22,707 bases of DNA from an uncultured Candidatus Melainabacteria bacterium (GTDB taxonomy: Bacteria > Cyanobacteriota > Vampirovibrionia > Gastranaerophilales > Gastranaerophilaceae): the NCBI GenBank assembly GCA_934754855.1, contig CAKVJR010000018.1, forward strand, positions 1 to 22,707. The letters run 5' to 3'. The notes below the pieces were generated by a model. It made no database searches and was not told where the DNA came from. It saw only the letters and a program-made list of their open reading frames with translations. Shown here piece after piece: positions 7,266 through 15,527 of this stretch. The position numbers and the translations under genes are program-made. The number at the start of each line of letters is the position of its first letter. Position 1 is the first letter of the stretch.

Positions 7266-7829
7266 TTAATCAAGGTAGAATGAGGTTACAACTTTGTGCA
7301 TATCTTCAGCATATTGCGTTGCATTGTGCAAAGTTGTTGAAGTATGAGAGAGGAAACAAATCAACTGTTGACATTCATCGATGATTTCTCTGTTACAAAT
7401 TCTGCTGGCATCAGCAAGCGTCATCATTGCTCTGTCAGGGTGTTCGATGATATTATGAACACCAATTAATTGATCTTGAACATCTGACGGTTGTTGACCG
7501 ATAGTTTGAGGGAGAATAACTCTCAATTTTTGCGGGTCAGCAGACATTGCACCACGGATTGCAGCAGCGTTCGTTCCACTTGAACCACCTGATGTGATGA
7601 TTGTATTGCCTTGTTTGACCAATGCAAAAGCCAAAACCTCAATAAGTTGTTGGTGCGTAATCGGAAGGTTACGGCTACCGATAATTGCTACTTTTTTCGC
7701 TGATTGGTGGATTGCCGCCAATTCCATTGCGAGTTCATCAACTGTATTTGAATCTTTTTCGCTCACTGTATCCAAATCGTCGAGCGGTACCATAATCGAG
7801 CCTTGTTGAGGTTTATTTTCATCAGTCAT
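7266..7829 (-). CDS. DprA/SMF-like Rossmann-fold protein, short form
   Basis: This 187-residue protein resembles the nucleotide- or DNA-binding Rossmann domain of DprA/SMF and the related LOG-like fold: KKVAIIGSRNLPITHQQL at about 45-62, TIITSGGSSGTNAAAIRGAM at about 76-95, then CNREIIDECQQLICFLSHTSTT, in the place of the RN-x2-I region of DprA. DprA loads RecA on incoming single-stranded DNA during transformation, but full-length DprA is about 300-370 residues and carries SAM-like or winged-helix parts that are missing here. Short versions are annotated as recombination-mediator A in cyanobacteria, from memory. An unstructured acidic N-terminus of about 40 residues precedes the fold. The ATG at 7829 has GGGA eight bases upstream and is preferred over a TTG at 7856. 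The gene is single, with its own promoter and terminator. A role in DNA uptake is not proven. Confidence 0.7.
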   Translation of the reverse strand: MTDENKPQQGSIMVPLDDLDTVSEKDSNTVDELAMELAAIHQSAKKVAIIGSRNLPITHQQLIEVLAFALVKQGNTIITSGGSSGTNAAAIRGAMSADPQKLRVILPQTIGQQPSDVQDQLIGVHNIIEHPDRAMMTLADASRICNREIIDECQQLICFLSHTSTTLHNATQYAEDMHKVVTSFYLD

Positions 7830-7866
7830 ATAATTTATCCCATTTGTTTCATTCAATAACTTTTTA

Positions 7867-7875
7867 ATTTTAGCA
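7867..7875 (-). promoter_or_regulatory. Extended -10 promoter of the DprA-like gene
   Basis: On the minus strand TGCTAAAAT (TG-n-TAAAAT) lies about 38 bases upstream of the ATG at 7829. No clear -35 box is present. Confidence 0.45.
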
Positions 7876-7946
7876 TAACTTTTTAATTTGTGAAATAGTT
7901 ATAACAAAATTTAATGTATCATTCAATTTTGCGACAACTGCCACAA

Positions 7947-9407
7947 TTAAATTTCTGCAACTATTTTAGAGGGGAAGTCAGTTGTAATTTCTTCTCTTGC
8001 AACAACTTTCACCTCAGGGTCGAATTTTGAAAGAACCAAAAATCCGATTTGTCTGATGTTTGCGGGCAAAACAATTGCTACATCTTTCATTTTCAGATTT
8101 TTTTCCTCCAAAACTGTGTTTATTTTCTTCAAGATTTTTTCAATCTTTGTGCTTTCGATTTTAACGACACTGTTTTCGTCCTTTTCGCCTGTCAAAGATT
8201 TCAACGATTTTTCACTCAATTCAACGAGGTTGATTGTGCCGTTGTCAGCAACTAGAGATGCAGAGATGTTTCTTGCTAAATATCTTCTCAAGCCGCACAA
8301 CAAGTCATCTTTCGTCGGGTCAGTCGAAAGGTCGTTAATTTTTTCAAAAACGTAAACAACGTCTTTTACTGAAACTCTTTCTTTGATTAAACTTGTGAAC
8401 AAATATTTCAATTCGCCGATTGAAACGAAGTCGGGAATGATGTTTTCGAGTAAGAAAAGGTTGCTAAGTGCAACGATTTCGATGTATTTGTTCATATCAG
8501 AATAATCTAAAATTTCATCAACATATTTTACAGCGACATAGTCCAAAAGTCTTGCAATATAATCATTTGCGTCTAAACCTTTTTGCCAGAAATCGTCTGT
8601 TTTGTCTTGTTCAATCCAAACAATTTTTTTGCCTGTCACAGGGTCAACATCTTTGATAGTATTTTTTGGAAGTTTTGCTAAGTTCAATTCGTCCTTGAAA
8701 TACATTGAGTAGCCGACGTAGCAGCATGACTTGATTGCTTGTGTGCCACGAACGTTGATAACAAATTCATTTGCTTGGAGGCAATCGCCGTTTACAGGGC
8801 GAACTTCGGGGATTACGTAGCCCAATTCGTCCGTGAGATTTTGTCTTACTTGAACAATTTTCGAGAGCAAATTAACTTCGACATCAGGGTTAACAAGTTC
8901 AGTCAATTCCTCTGAAAGTGCTATCGTGAGTTTGTTTTCACCCAATTTGTTATACATAATATCAGGTAACAAACAGTTGTATAATTTTTTCTTTAATTTT
9001 TCAAGTTCGTCAATATTGACCGAAATCTCGTCGTTGAGTTGATTACGACTATCTTCCGAGGTTGAATCGAGGAGAGATTTAATTCTTGAAATTTTTTCTC
9101 TTTTTTCCTTGATTTTCTTTTGGATATCGAGGCATAAGTCAAGCGGTTCTTGCTTCGGAGACATAATTCTTTCCATTTTCGTTTTAAATCCGAAATAGTC
9201 CGAAAAATCTTCCTTAAACATATCTTCAGGAGAAACTTCTTTTACGAAAATACAACTGTATTCGTAACCTTCGTCCTCACCTTCGACTTCGTGCATAGTA
9301 TATAAATCCCAGCCGTCCTCAGACATTGAATTTAAGAGCAATTCTAATTGTTCAGCATCATCAGTGGGGCAAGATTTAATAGAATATTGATTTTTAGAAG
9401 ATTTCAT
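7947..9407 (-). CDS. Soluble protein with DUF4177-like N-terminus and FlhA/FHIPEP cytoplasmic-domain-like C-terminus
   Basis: This 486-residue protein has no membrane helix. Residues 1-58 (YSIKSCPTDDAEQLELLL..MSEDGWDL....YSCIFVKE) resemble DUF4177, a small domain with a GW-x-L core. Residues 90-145 look like a coiled coil. Residues 176-486 follow the cytoplasmic domain of FlhA/FHIPEP export-gate proteins in order: LLSKIVQVRQNLTDELGYVIPEVRP (180-204), NEFVINVRGTQA (213-224), DPVTGKKIVWIE (255-266), NDYIARLLDYVAVKYVDEIL, IIPDFVSIGELKYLFTSLIKERVSVKDV (323-350), LLCGLRRYLARNISASLV, and a final IRQIGFLVLSKF...REEIT. In FlhA this domain binds chaperone-cargo complexes below an eight-helix membrane gate, which is absent here. 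The ATG at 9407 has AGGA five bases upstream; a TTG at 9434 is rejected. No flagellar or type III secretion gene lies nearby, so the role is open. Confidence 0.8.
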   Translation of the reverse strand: MKSSKNQYSIKSCPTDDAEQLELLLNSMSEDGWDLYTMHEVEGEDEGYEYSCIFVKEVSPEDMFKEDFSDYFGFKTKMERIMSPKQEPLDLCLDIQKKIKEKREKISRIKSLLDSTSEDSRNQLNDEISVNIDELEKLKKKLYNCLLPDIMYNKLGENKLTIALSEELTELVNPDVEVNLLSKIVQVRQNLTDELGYVIPEVRPVNGDCLQANEFVINVRGTQAIKSCCYVGYSMYFKDELNLAKLPKNTIKDVDPVTGKKIVWIEQDKTDDFWQKGLDANDYIARLLDYVAVKYVDEILDYSDMNKYIEIVALSNLFLLENIIPDFVSIGELKYLFTSLIKERVSVKDVVYVFEKINDLSTDPTKDDLLCGLRRYLARNISASLVADNGTINLVELSEKSLKSLTGEKDENSVVKIESTKIEKILKKINTVLEEKNLKMKDVAIVLPANIRQIGFLVLSKFDPEVKVVAREEITTDFPSKIVAEI

Positions 9408-9447
9408 ATTTGTCCTTTCGCAAACATTTTGCAAAACTTATAGATTT

Positions 9448-9476
9448 ATAATATCTCATTTTTTCTTATCTGTGAA
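9448..9476 (-). promoter_or_regulatory. Promoter of the FlhA-C-like gene
   Basis: On the minus strand TTCACA (9471-9476) and TATTAT (9448-9453) are separated by 17 bases, about 40 bases upstream of the ATG at 9407. This suggests the gene can be expressed apart from the minus-strand gene upstream of it. Confidence 0.5.
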
Positions 9477-9511
9477 GAATTTTTATAATTTTAATGCACT
9501 TAGTGGGCAAA

Positions 9512-10036
9512 TTACTTGTAAATAGGGATAACCGCCGTTGCTTTTTGTGTAAACGTTTCGTATTGAACGACGTAAAATCCGCTCGTTTCATCTTCTTTTA
9601 TAGTCGCAGACATGTGTGCCTGAAGCCGTTTGTCAAAGATTTCGAGTTCTTTTAAATAAGTCTTTGCCTTTCTTTGACGCCCACGCTGCATATATTTTTT
9701 GTAGTTTTCGTAAATATCTTCACGCTCTTGACGGGCTTCTTCGTCCACCATTTTTTCTGAATATTTTAAAACGGGAACTCGTGCCTTAACCATTCCGCTT
9801 TGTACAAACATCAAATATTTTCTGTTCGCATCAAGCATGAGCATATACATACCATGCTCGAGAACATCGCCCTCTTTATCATAAATATTGAAAGGCATTC
9901 TCAAAATCGGATAATCAGAATTGGGCAAAGCATACTGATAAGTCGTGCTTTGACCTTCGTAAATCCCTGAAACTTCGGGTTTATTGATAAATAATGATTC
10001 TCTGTCATTCCAAACCGGTTTATCGAAATCTATCAT
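9512..10036 (-). CDS. Unrecognised 174-residue protein
   Basis: I do not recognise this protein. It has no signal peptide or membrane helix. The first 85 residues look like beta-rich sequence (YQYALPNSDYPILRMPFNIYDKEGDVLEHGMYMLML, then YLMFVQSGMVKARVPVLKY). Residues about 93-140 form a highly charged probable helix or coiled coil with a basic patch (YMQRGRQRKAKTYLKELE), and a short beta-like end follows (FYVVQYETFTQKATAVIPIYK). The ATG at 10036 has GAGG four bases upstream. It is divergent from clpP across a 94-base gap and is followed, 104 bases on, by the FlhA-C-like gene on the same strand, so the two may be partly co-transcribed. Sequence composition matches its neighbours, and the frame is intact, so it is probably a real lineage-specific gene. 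Confidence 0.7.
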   Translation of the reverse strand: MIDFDKPVWNDRESLFINKPEVSGIYEGQSTTYQYALPNSDYPILRMPFNIYDKEGDVLEHGMYMLMLDANRKYLMFVQSGMVKARVPVLKYSEKMVDEEARQEREDIYENYKKYMQRGRQRKAKTYLKELEIFDKRLQAHMSATIKEDETSGFYVVQYETFTQKATAVIPIYK

Positions 10037-10093
10037 GAAACCTCATTATCGTTAAAAATTGGTATTAAAATTATGCTTGTGGTACGATTTTAA

Positions 10094-10099
10094 TATAAT
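10094..10099 (+). promoter_or_regulatory. -10 box of the clpP-ffh transcript
   Basis: A perfect TATAAT lies 31 bases upstream of the clpP ATG; TTATGC at 10071-10076 gives a weak -35 at a 17-base spacing. AAAGGGA just before the start is a good ribosome site. I see no CIRCE or CtsR-type operator here. Confidence 0.5.
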
Positions 10100-10130
10100 T
10101 ATAAAGTAAATATTTTCAAAGGGAAATAAA

Positions 10131-10748
10131 ATGGATTATTCAAAAATACTTTCATACATGCCGACCGTTATTGAATCCTCTTCAAGAGGCGAACGCTCGT
10201 TTGATATTTTTTCAAGATTGTTAAGAGAAAGAATTATTTTCTTGGGCGAAGAAATTGACGACGATTTGGCAAACTCAATCGTAGCACAACTTTTGCTCTT
10301 GGATAGCGAAAATCCTGAAAAGGATATTATGCTCTATATCAACTCCCCCGGAGGTGTTATTACATCAGGTTTTGCAATTTTTGACACAATGAACCACATC
10401 AGAGCAGACGTTAGCACAATTTGTATAGGCGAAGCGGCAAGTATGGGTGCATTTTTGCTCTCAGCAGGCACTCCCGGAAAAAGATTGGCTCTTCCGAGTG
10501 CAAGAATTATGATTCACCAACCTTTAGGCGGTGCAAAAGGTCAGGCTTCTGATATCGAAATCGAAGCAAAAGAAATTCTCCGCATGCGTTCAACTTTGAA
10601 CGAACTTTTGTCCAAACACACAGGACAAACAATCGAAAAGATTAAGGCCGACACCGAACGTGACAACTACATGTCCGCTCAACAAGCGTGCGAATACGGC
10701 TTAATCGACAGAGTTATTACAAGTGCTGACTTCGGAAAGAAAAATTAA
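10131..10748 (+). CDS. clpP: ATP-dependent Clp protease proteolytic subunit ClpP
   Basis: This 205-residue serine peptidase forms the tetradecameric chamber of Clp proteases; it degrades proteins fed by ClpX or ClpA/C ATPases in the cytoplasm. The catalytic triad is intact: Ser104 in GEAASMGAFLLSAG, His129 in RIMIHQPLGG and Asp178 in TERDNYMS. INSPGG (70-75) and the length are normal for the family. A short N-terminal propeptide is likely, since processing normally occurs just before a conserved start near residue 7-12 (MPTVIESSSRGERSFDI). The gene is followed two bases after its stop by ffh, so both should share one transcript. No clpX or tig gene is adjacent. Confidence 0.97.
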   Translation: MDYSKILSYMPTVIESSSRGERSFDIFSRLLRERIIFLGEEIDDDLANSIVAQLLLLDSENPEKDIMLYINSPGGVITSGFAIFDTMNHIRADVSTICIGEAASMGAFLLSAGTPGKRLALPSARIMIHQPLGGAKGQASDIEIEAKEILRMRSTLNELLSKHTGQTIEKIKADTERDNYMSAQQACEYGLIDRVITSADFGKKN

Positions 10749-10750
10749 TT

Positions 10751-12127
10751 ATGTTTGACAATTTATCGGAACGTTTAACGGAAATTATCAGAAAAACTTC
10801 GGGCAATGACAAGTTGACCGAAGATAATATGCAGGACGCCTTGAGAGAAGTCCGTCGTGCCTTGCTTGAGGCTGACGTCAACCTGACTGTTGTAAAATCT
10901 TTTATCTCAAAGGTAAGAGAACGTGCAGAAGGTGAAAAAGTTACCGAGGGCGTTAACCCGAGCCAACAACTTGTCAAAATCGTTCACGACGAATTGACGG
11001 AACTTTTGGGCAAGGAAGATCACCCGATTGATTTGAGCGGTCAACCGTCCTTGATTATGATGCTTGGTTTGCAAGGTTCAGGTAAAACAACTTCTTGTGC
11101 AAAACTTGCCATGAAATTCAAAAAAGACGGCAGAAAGCCTTTGATGATTGCGGCAGACGTCTATCGTCCGGCAGCAATTACTCAGTTGAAAACTTTAGGT
11201 CAACAAATCGGAGTTGACGTTTTCACAATCGATGATTGCAAAGACGTTCAACGTGTCGTCAGAGAAGGTATTGAGAAGGCAAATAACGAAAGTTATAACC
11301 CGGTTTTGATTGATACGGCTGGTCGTTTGCAAATTGATACCGAAATGATGGCTGAACTTTTGATTTTGGATAAAGTTTATAATCCACAGGAAAAATTGCT
11401 CGTAATTGATGCTATGACAGGTCAGGAAGCCGTTAACGTTGCAAGAGATTTTAATGCTCAATTGGAAATTACGGGTACAATTTTAACAAAAACTGACGGC
11501 GATGCCCGTGGTGGTGCGGCATTGAGTGTTGTTCATCAAACCGGCAAACCGATTAAATTTTTGGGTAAAGGCGAAAAAATCGAACCGCTCGAAGAATTCC
11601 ACCCCTCAAGACTTGCCGACAGAATTTTGGGAATGGGCGATATTGTTTCTCTCGTTGAAAAAGCACAAGAAGTTTTTGACGAAAAACAAGCCAAAGAATT
11701 TGAAGCCAAAATGAAAAAGGCTGAATTTACTTTTAACGACTTTTTGAAAATTCAAAAACAAATGAAAATGTTTGGCTCAATCGAAAATCTTTTGGGTATG
11801 CTTCCTATCCCGGGCTTGAACAAGGAAAACCGTGAAACTATTGCACAAGAGGGTGAAAAACAACTTAAAAAAGTTGAAACTTTCATCAATTCGATGACTC
11901 CAGAAGAAAGAGATAATCCTGAAATTATCAACACTTCAAGAAAACGCAGATTGGCTGCCGGTTCAGGCTTGCCGATACACGAAGTTAACCTTATCATTTC
12001 ACAATTTGAGCAAATGAGAAAGATGATGAAGGGACTTTCGGGCTTGCAAGAAAAGGCTAAAAAGGGCAAATTAAAAATGCCAAAAATGCCCAATATGCCA
12101 AATTTTCCGCAAATGCCGTTTAAATAA
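10751..12127 (+). CDS. ffh: Signal recognition particle protein Ffh (SRP54)
   Basis: This 458-residue GTPase binds 4.5S/6S SRP RNA and the signal sequences of nascent membrane proteins, and docks with FtsY. Order of parts: N-domain helices (1-90); G-domain with GLQGSGKTT at 106-114, DVYRPAAITQL at 136-146, DTAGRLQID at 188-196 and TKTDGDARGGAALS at 246-259; then the methionine-rich M-domain from about 310, with RKRRLAAGSG as the RNA-binding core. The tail (435-458) is Lys/Met/Pro-rich, with repeats of K-M-P and N-M-P. The start lies two bases after the clpP stop and lacks a strong Shine-Dalgarno, so translation is probably coupled. The gene order clpP-ffh is not the usual ylxM-ffh or ffh-rpsP arrangement. 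Confidence 0.97.
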   Translation: MFDNLSERLTEIIRKTSGNDKLTEDNMQDALREVRRALLEADVNLTVVKSFISKVRERAEGEKVTEGVNPSQQLVKIVHDELTELLGKEDHPIDLSGQPSLIMMLGLQGSGKTTSCAKLAMKFKKDGRKPLMIAADVYRPAAITQLKTLGQQIGVDVFTIDDCKDVQRVVREGIEKANNESYNPVLIDTAGRLQIDTEMMAELLILDKVYNPQEKLLVIDAMTGQEAVNVARDFNAQLEITGTILTKTDGDARGGAALSVVHQTGKPIKFLGKGEKIEPLEEFHPSRLADRILGMGDIVSLVEKAQEVFDEKQAKEFEAKMKKAEFTFNDFLKIQKQMKMFGSIENLLGMLPIPGLNKENRETIAQEGEKQLKKVETFINSMTPEERDNPEIINTSRKRRLAAGSGLPIHEVNLIISQFEQMRKMMKGLSGLQEKAKKGKLKMPKMPNMPNFPQMPFK

Positions 12128-12160
12128 ATTTTGACAAAAGTAAAATAAGGACATGGAATT

Positions 12161-13189
12161 ATGATTATAGTAATGGAGCCTAAGGCTACTGAAGAACAAA
12201 TACAGGCGGTCGTACATTATCTTGAAAGTCACGAATTCAGAGCAGTATTGAACCGTGGCGATATCATGACTGTAATCGCCGCAATCGGTGACAGAAAGTT
12301 ATTTCAACCTCAAGCGGTTGCCTCATACGAAGGCGTTCGTGAGGTTAAGTTGATTTCTGAACCCTATAAACTTGCCTCAAGAGAGGGTCAAAGCGAAGAT
12401 ACCGTTATCGAATTTCATAACGGTGTAAAATTGGGCGGCAAAAACAGACCGCAAATGATGGTCGGTCCTTGCTGTGTTGAAAAAGACATCGACGGACTTT
12501 TAAGAGTTGCCGATGCTGCTAAAGAATGCGGCTGCAACTTCCTTCGTGGCGGTGCTTTTAAGCCGAGAACTTCACCTTACGATTTCCAAGGTTATGAAGA
12601 ACAAGGCTTGAAATATTTGAAGATTGCTTCTGAAAAAACGGGCATGCTTGTTGTAACAGAAGTTATGGATACTTTGGATTTGCCGTTGATTTGCGAATAT
12701 GCAGATATTCTTCAAATCGGTGCGAGAAATATGCAAAACTTCAAACTTTTGAAGGCTGCCGGTCAAACAGGTAAACCAATTATGCTTAAAAACGGCCCTG
12801 CTGCTACAATTAGAGAATTTTTGCTCGCAGCAGAACACATTTTGGCAACAGGAAACCCGAAAGTAATTCTTTGCGAACGTGGTGTTAAAGGTTTTGACAA
12901 CACTTACACAAGAAATACTCTTGATGTTGCGGCAATCCCCGTAATCAAGAAATATTCTCACTTGCCGATTATTATTGACCCGAGCCACGGCACAGGCAGA
13001 AGATATCTTGTTGAACCGCTTGCAAAAGCAGGTTTGGTAGTCGGTGCAAACGGTGTTATGATGGAAGTTCACCACGACCCTGACAGAGCATCATCAGATG
13101 GTGCACAAAGCCTTACTATCGAACAATTTAAGCAAACGATGAAGCACTTGAACCACTTGATGGACATAATGGCGGAAGAAGAAATATAG
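12161..13189 (+). CDS. aroF: 3-deoxy-7-phosphoheptulonate (DAHP) synthase, type I-beta with N-terminal regulatory domain
   Basis: This 342-residue enzyme condenses phosphoenolpyruvate and erythrose-4-phosphate in the first step of the shikimate pathway. Residues 1-75 form the ferredoxin-like regulatory domain known from the Thermotoga enzyme, where aromatic amino acids inhibit. The barrel carries GPCCVE (102-107, Cys104 a metal ligand), FLRGGAFKPRTSPYDFQG (127-144), VTEVMD, QIGARNMQN, LKNG (209-212), ILCERG, DPSHGTGRR (273-281, His276) and MEVHHDPDRASSDG (301-314, Glu302 and Asp313). Thermotoga-type enzymes usually read KRG where this one has KNG; the AroG type also has KNG. TAAGGA nine bases upstream supports the ATG at 12161. 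It follows ffh by 33 bases and overlaps the helicase start by one base. Confidence 0.95.
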   Translation: MIIVMEPKATEEQIQAVVHYLESHEFRAVLNRGDIMTVIAAIGDRKLFQPQAVASYEGVREVKLISEPYKLASREGQSEDTVIEFHNGVKLGGKNRPQMMVGPCCVEKDIDGLLRVADAAKECGCNFLRGGAFKPRTSPYDFQGYEEQGLKYLKIASEKTGMLVVTEVMDTLDLPLICEYADILQIGARNMQNFKLLKAAGQTGKPIMLKNGPAATIREFLLAAEHILATGNPKVILCERGVKGFDNTYTRNTLDVAAIPVIKKYSHLPIIIDPSHGTGRRYLVEPLAKAGLVVGANGVMMEVHHDPDRASSDGAQSLTIEQFKQTMKHLNHLMDIMAEEEI

Positions 13190-15483
13190 TGTATAAATTT
13201 GACTTTGAATTAGACGACTTTCAAAAAGAGGCGGTAAAATACATCGACGAGGGCAAAAGCGTTGTCGTTTGTGCCCCGACAGGTGCAGGTAAAACCTGTA
13301 TTGCAGAACACGCAATTCACAGGGCGTTAGAGGACGGAACAAAGGTAATTTACACAACCCCTTTGAAAGCCTTGTCTAATCAAAAGTTTTCCGATTTCGG
13401 CAGAAAATACGGTGAGGACAAAGTCGGTTTGTTGACAGGCGACACATCAATTAACCGTGATGCACAAATTGTCGTTATGACAACAGAAGTTTTCAGAAAT
13501 ATGCTCTACGGCACAAATCTTGGCGAACTTGCGAAAAATTTGCAGGGCGTTAAATATGCCGTTCTTGATGAAGTTCACTATATGAATGACGAAGAACGAG
13601 GCACTGTTTGGGAAGAAAGCATTATTTACTGCCCGACGGATATTCAAATCATTGCACTTTCTGCAACCGTTGCGAACGCTCAACAACTCTGCGATTGGAT
13701 AAACACTGTTCACTCGGAAACTAAATGCGTCATAACGGATTTCAGACCCGTTCCTTTGAGATTTTATTATTATGATTCCTCAAAACCATTCGATTTGTTG
13801 CCGTTATTGACTCCTGACGGTAAATTGAACAGTAAAATCCGCCCCGAAAGACGGGATAAAAACTCAAGAGCAAAAGCAAAACAACGAAATACCGCAAAGG
13901 ACGTTATCTCTGTTTTGCACAAAAAAGACATGCTCCCTGCGATTTATTTTACGTTTTCGAGAAAAAAATGCGACGAGCAGATGGAAAAATGTTGCTATCT
14001 TGACTTGATTACAAAGGAAGAAGCGAAAGAAATTCAAAAAATCGTTGATGAATATTTAAAGGAAAACCCTTATCTGGAGCATAATAAGCATCTTGATTAT
14101 ATTTATCACGGGGTCGCATCGCACCATGCGGGATTGCTTCCGGGGTGGAAAGTTTTGGTTGAAAAATTATTCCAAAAAGGTTTGATTAAAGTTGTATTTG
14201 CAACTGAAACGCTCGCTGCGGGAATCAACATGCCCGCTCGTTCGACTGTAATTTCAGCCATAAGCAAAAGAACCGACACGGGACACAGAATGTTGACGGC
14301 GAATGAATTTTTGCAAATGTCAGGTCGTGCAGGTCGTCGAGGAATGGACAAGGTCGGCTACGTCACTGTAATCGGCACGCAATTCCAATCTCCTGAAGAA
14401 GTTGCAGAACTCGTCCTTTCTGATGCAAATCCTTTGGAAAGTCGTTTTTCACCAAAATATTCAATGGTTTTAAATTTGCTCCAAAAATTCTCTATGGACG
14501 AAGCAAAAGAGTTGATTTTAAAGAGTTTTGGCTACTATTCTTCATCAGACCGATTGAAACCTTTGTACACTCAACTTGAAAAAACGGACAAAACTATTGA
14601 AAAATTGAACGAATTTGTTTGCCCGTACAAACTCACGAACAAAGATTTGCTCGAGTATAACAAAACGAGAGAAATGTATGTCGTTCATAGGAAATTGTCA
14701 AAAACATTGATAAAACAAGCAAAACAACGTGGACAAAAAGACGCTCCCGAGGTTACGGAATTTTTGGATAAGACAAAATCCTTGCTCGCAAAGATGAAAT
14801 CTTATCATTGTGACATTTGCAGAACCTACAAAAAGCACATGAAAGATATCGATGTTCTTCAACGTTACGAGAAAAAAGCCGAACAGTTGACGAAAAATAT
14901 CGCAAATGAGAAGGATATTTATTGGAATAAGTTCAAAAATCACCGTGCAGTTTTGTCAAAGTTAGGTTATTTGGAAAATGATTTTCCGACGGAAAAAGGC
15001 TTGCTCTGCTCGACAATTCGTGCAGAAAACGAACTTTATATTGCAGAAATGCTTTTGAGCGGAATACTTGATGACCTTACTCCTGCACAACTTTCAGCAG
15101 TTGTTTGTTCCGTTATTACGGAAGATTTGCGAGGAGATGTTTTCCCGTCGCAACCGCTTTCGCACCCGACGAGAAAGGCATTGAACCAACTCAAAAACGT
15201 CAGAAAGAAAATTGCCGTTGTTCAGCGTGATTACGACATTGACACCGAAATGTATATAAATTCTTACTACTCACCACTCATCGAAATGTGGGTCGAAGGC
15301 TTGTCGTGGGAAGAATTGACGGGCATGACACAATCGTCAGAAGGGGACGTTGTTCGTGTATTCAAGCGTACAATCGATATTTTGCGACAAATTGCAAATG
15401 CTCAATACATTAACCCACAACTCAATCAAACGGCGAAAGATGCTATCAAGGCGATTTTAAGAGAACCTATCGACGTTGACTAA
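13189..15483 (+). CDS. Ski2-like DEVH-box RNA helicase
   Basis: This 764-residue superfamily 2 helicase carries APTGAGKT at 29-36 (motif I), TTPLKALSNQK (Ia), LLTGDTSINRDAQIVVMTTEV, DEVH at 127-130 (II), SAT at 158-160 (III), FATETLAAGINMPARS (V) and QMSGRAGRRGMD (VI). These are the signatures of the Ski2/Mtr4 group, as is the presence of a helical C-terminal part, though at 764 residues it is shorter than eukaryotic Mtr4. Bacterial and plastid members are implicated in RNA processing and turnover; cyanobacteria carry close relatives. A Cys pair occurs in the middle (YHCDICRTY, about residue 540). The start is GTG at 13189, sharing a base with the TAG of the DAHP synthase (TAGTG), a sign of translational coupling. 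The specific RNA target is unknown. Confidence 0.92.
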   Translation: MYKFDFELDDFQKEAVKYIDEGKSVVVCAPTGAGKTCIAEHAIHRALEDGTKVIYTTPLKALSNQKFSDFGRKYGEDKVGLLTGDTSINRDAQIVVMTTEVFRNMLYGTNLGELAKNLQGVKYAVLDEVHYMNDEERGTVWEESIIYCPTDIQIIALSATVANAQQLCDWINTVHSETKCVITDFRPVPLRFYYYDSSKPFDLLPLLTPDGKLNSKIRPERRDKNSRAKAKQRNTAKDVISVLHKKDMLPAIYFTFSRKKCDEQMEKCCYLDLITKEEAKEIQKIVDEYLKENPYLEHNKHLDYIYHGVASHHAGLLPGWKVLVEKLFQKGLIKVVFATETLAAGINMPARSTVISAISKRTDTGHRMLTANEFLQMSGRAGRRGMDKVGYVTVIGTQFQSPEEVAELVLSDANPLESRFSPKYSMVLNLLQKFSMDEAKELILKSFGYYSSSDRLKPLYTQLEKTDKTIEKLNEFVCPYKLTNKDLLEYNKTREMYVVHRKLSKTLIKQAKQRGQKDAPEVTEFLDKTKSLLAKMKSYHCDICRTYKKHMKDIDVLQRYEKKAEQLTKNIANEKDIYWNKFKNHRAVLSKLGYLENDFPTEKGLLCSTIRAENELYIAEMLLSGILDDLTPAQLSAVVCSVITEDLRGDVFPSQPLSHPTRKALNQLKNVRKKIAVVQRDYDIDTEMYINSYYSPLIEMWVEGLSWEELTGMTQSSEGDVVRVFKRTIDILRQIANAQYINPQLNQTAKDAIKAILREPIDVD

Positions 15484-15497
15484 TAATTATTGTCATG

Positions 15498-15523
15498 AAA
15501 AAAGGTGCGATTTAACGCACCTT
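15498..15523 (-). terminator. Rho-independent terminator between convergent genes
   Basis: AAGGTGCG (15502-15509) pairs with CGCACCTT (15516-15523) around ATTTAA. On the minus strand the stem ends in a six-T run (A-run 15498-15503), so it mainly terminates the gene at 15528-15986. It may also serve the helicase transcript, although the plus-strand T tract is weak. Confidence 0.82.
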
Positions 15524-15527
15524 CGAG

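Noticed and set aside
7266..7829. A full competence dprA gene
   Set aside because: The product has only the Rossmann part, is half the usual length, and several DprA-specific residues differ, so I call it DprA-like only.
9408..9434. TTG start for the FlhA-C-like gene
   Set aside because: The extra nine codons contain the Shine-Dalgarno (AAAGGAC) of the ATG at 9407.
12131..12159. TTGACA with TGGAAT as a promoter for the DAHP synthase
   Set aside because: The -10 would end next to the ATG and overlap the ribosome site; the match is weak and the gene follows ffh closely, so it is probably in the same transcript.
12572..13075. A 167-codon open frame on the minus strand
   Set aside because: It is antisense to the catalytic core of the DAHP synthase, and its translation is rich in Cys, Asn and Phe without any motif.
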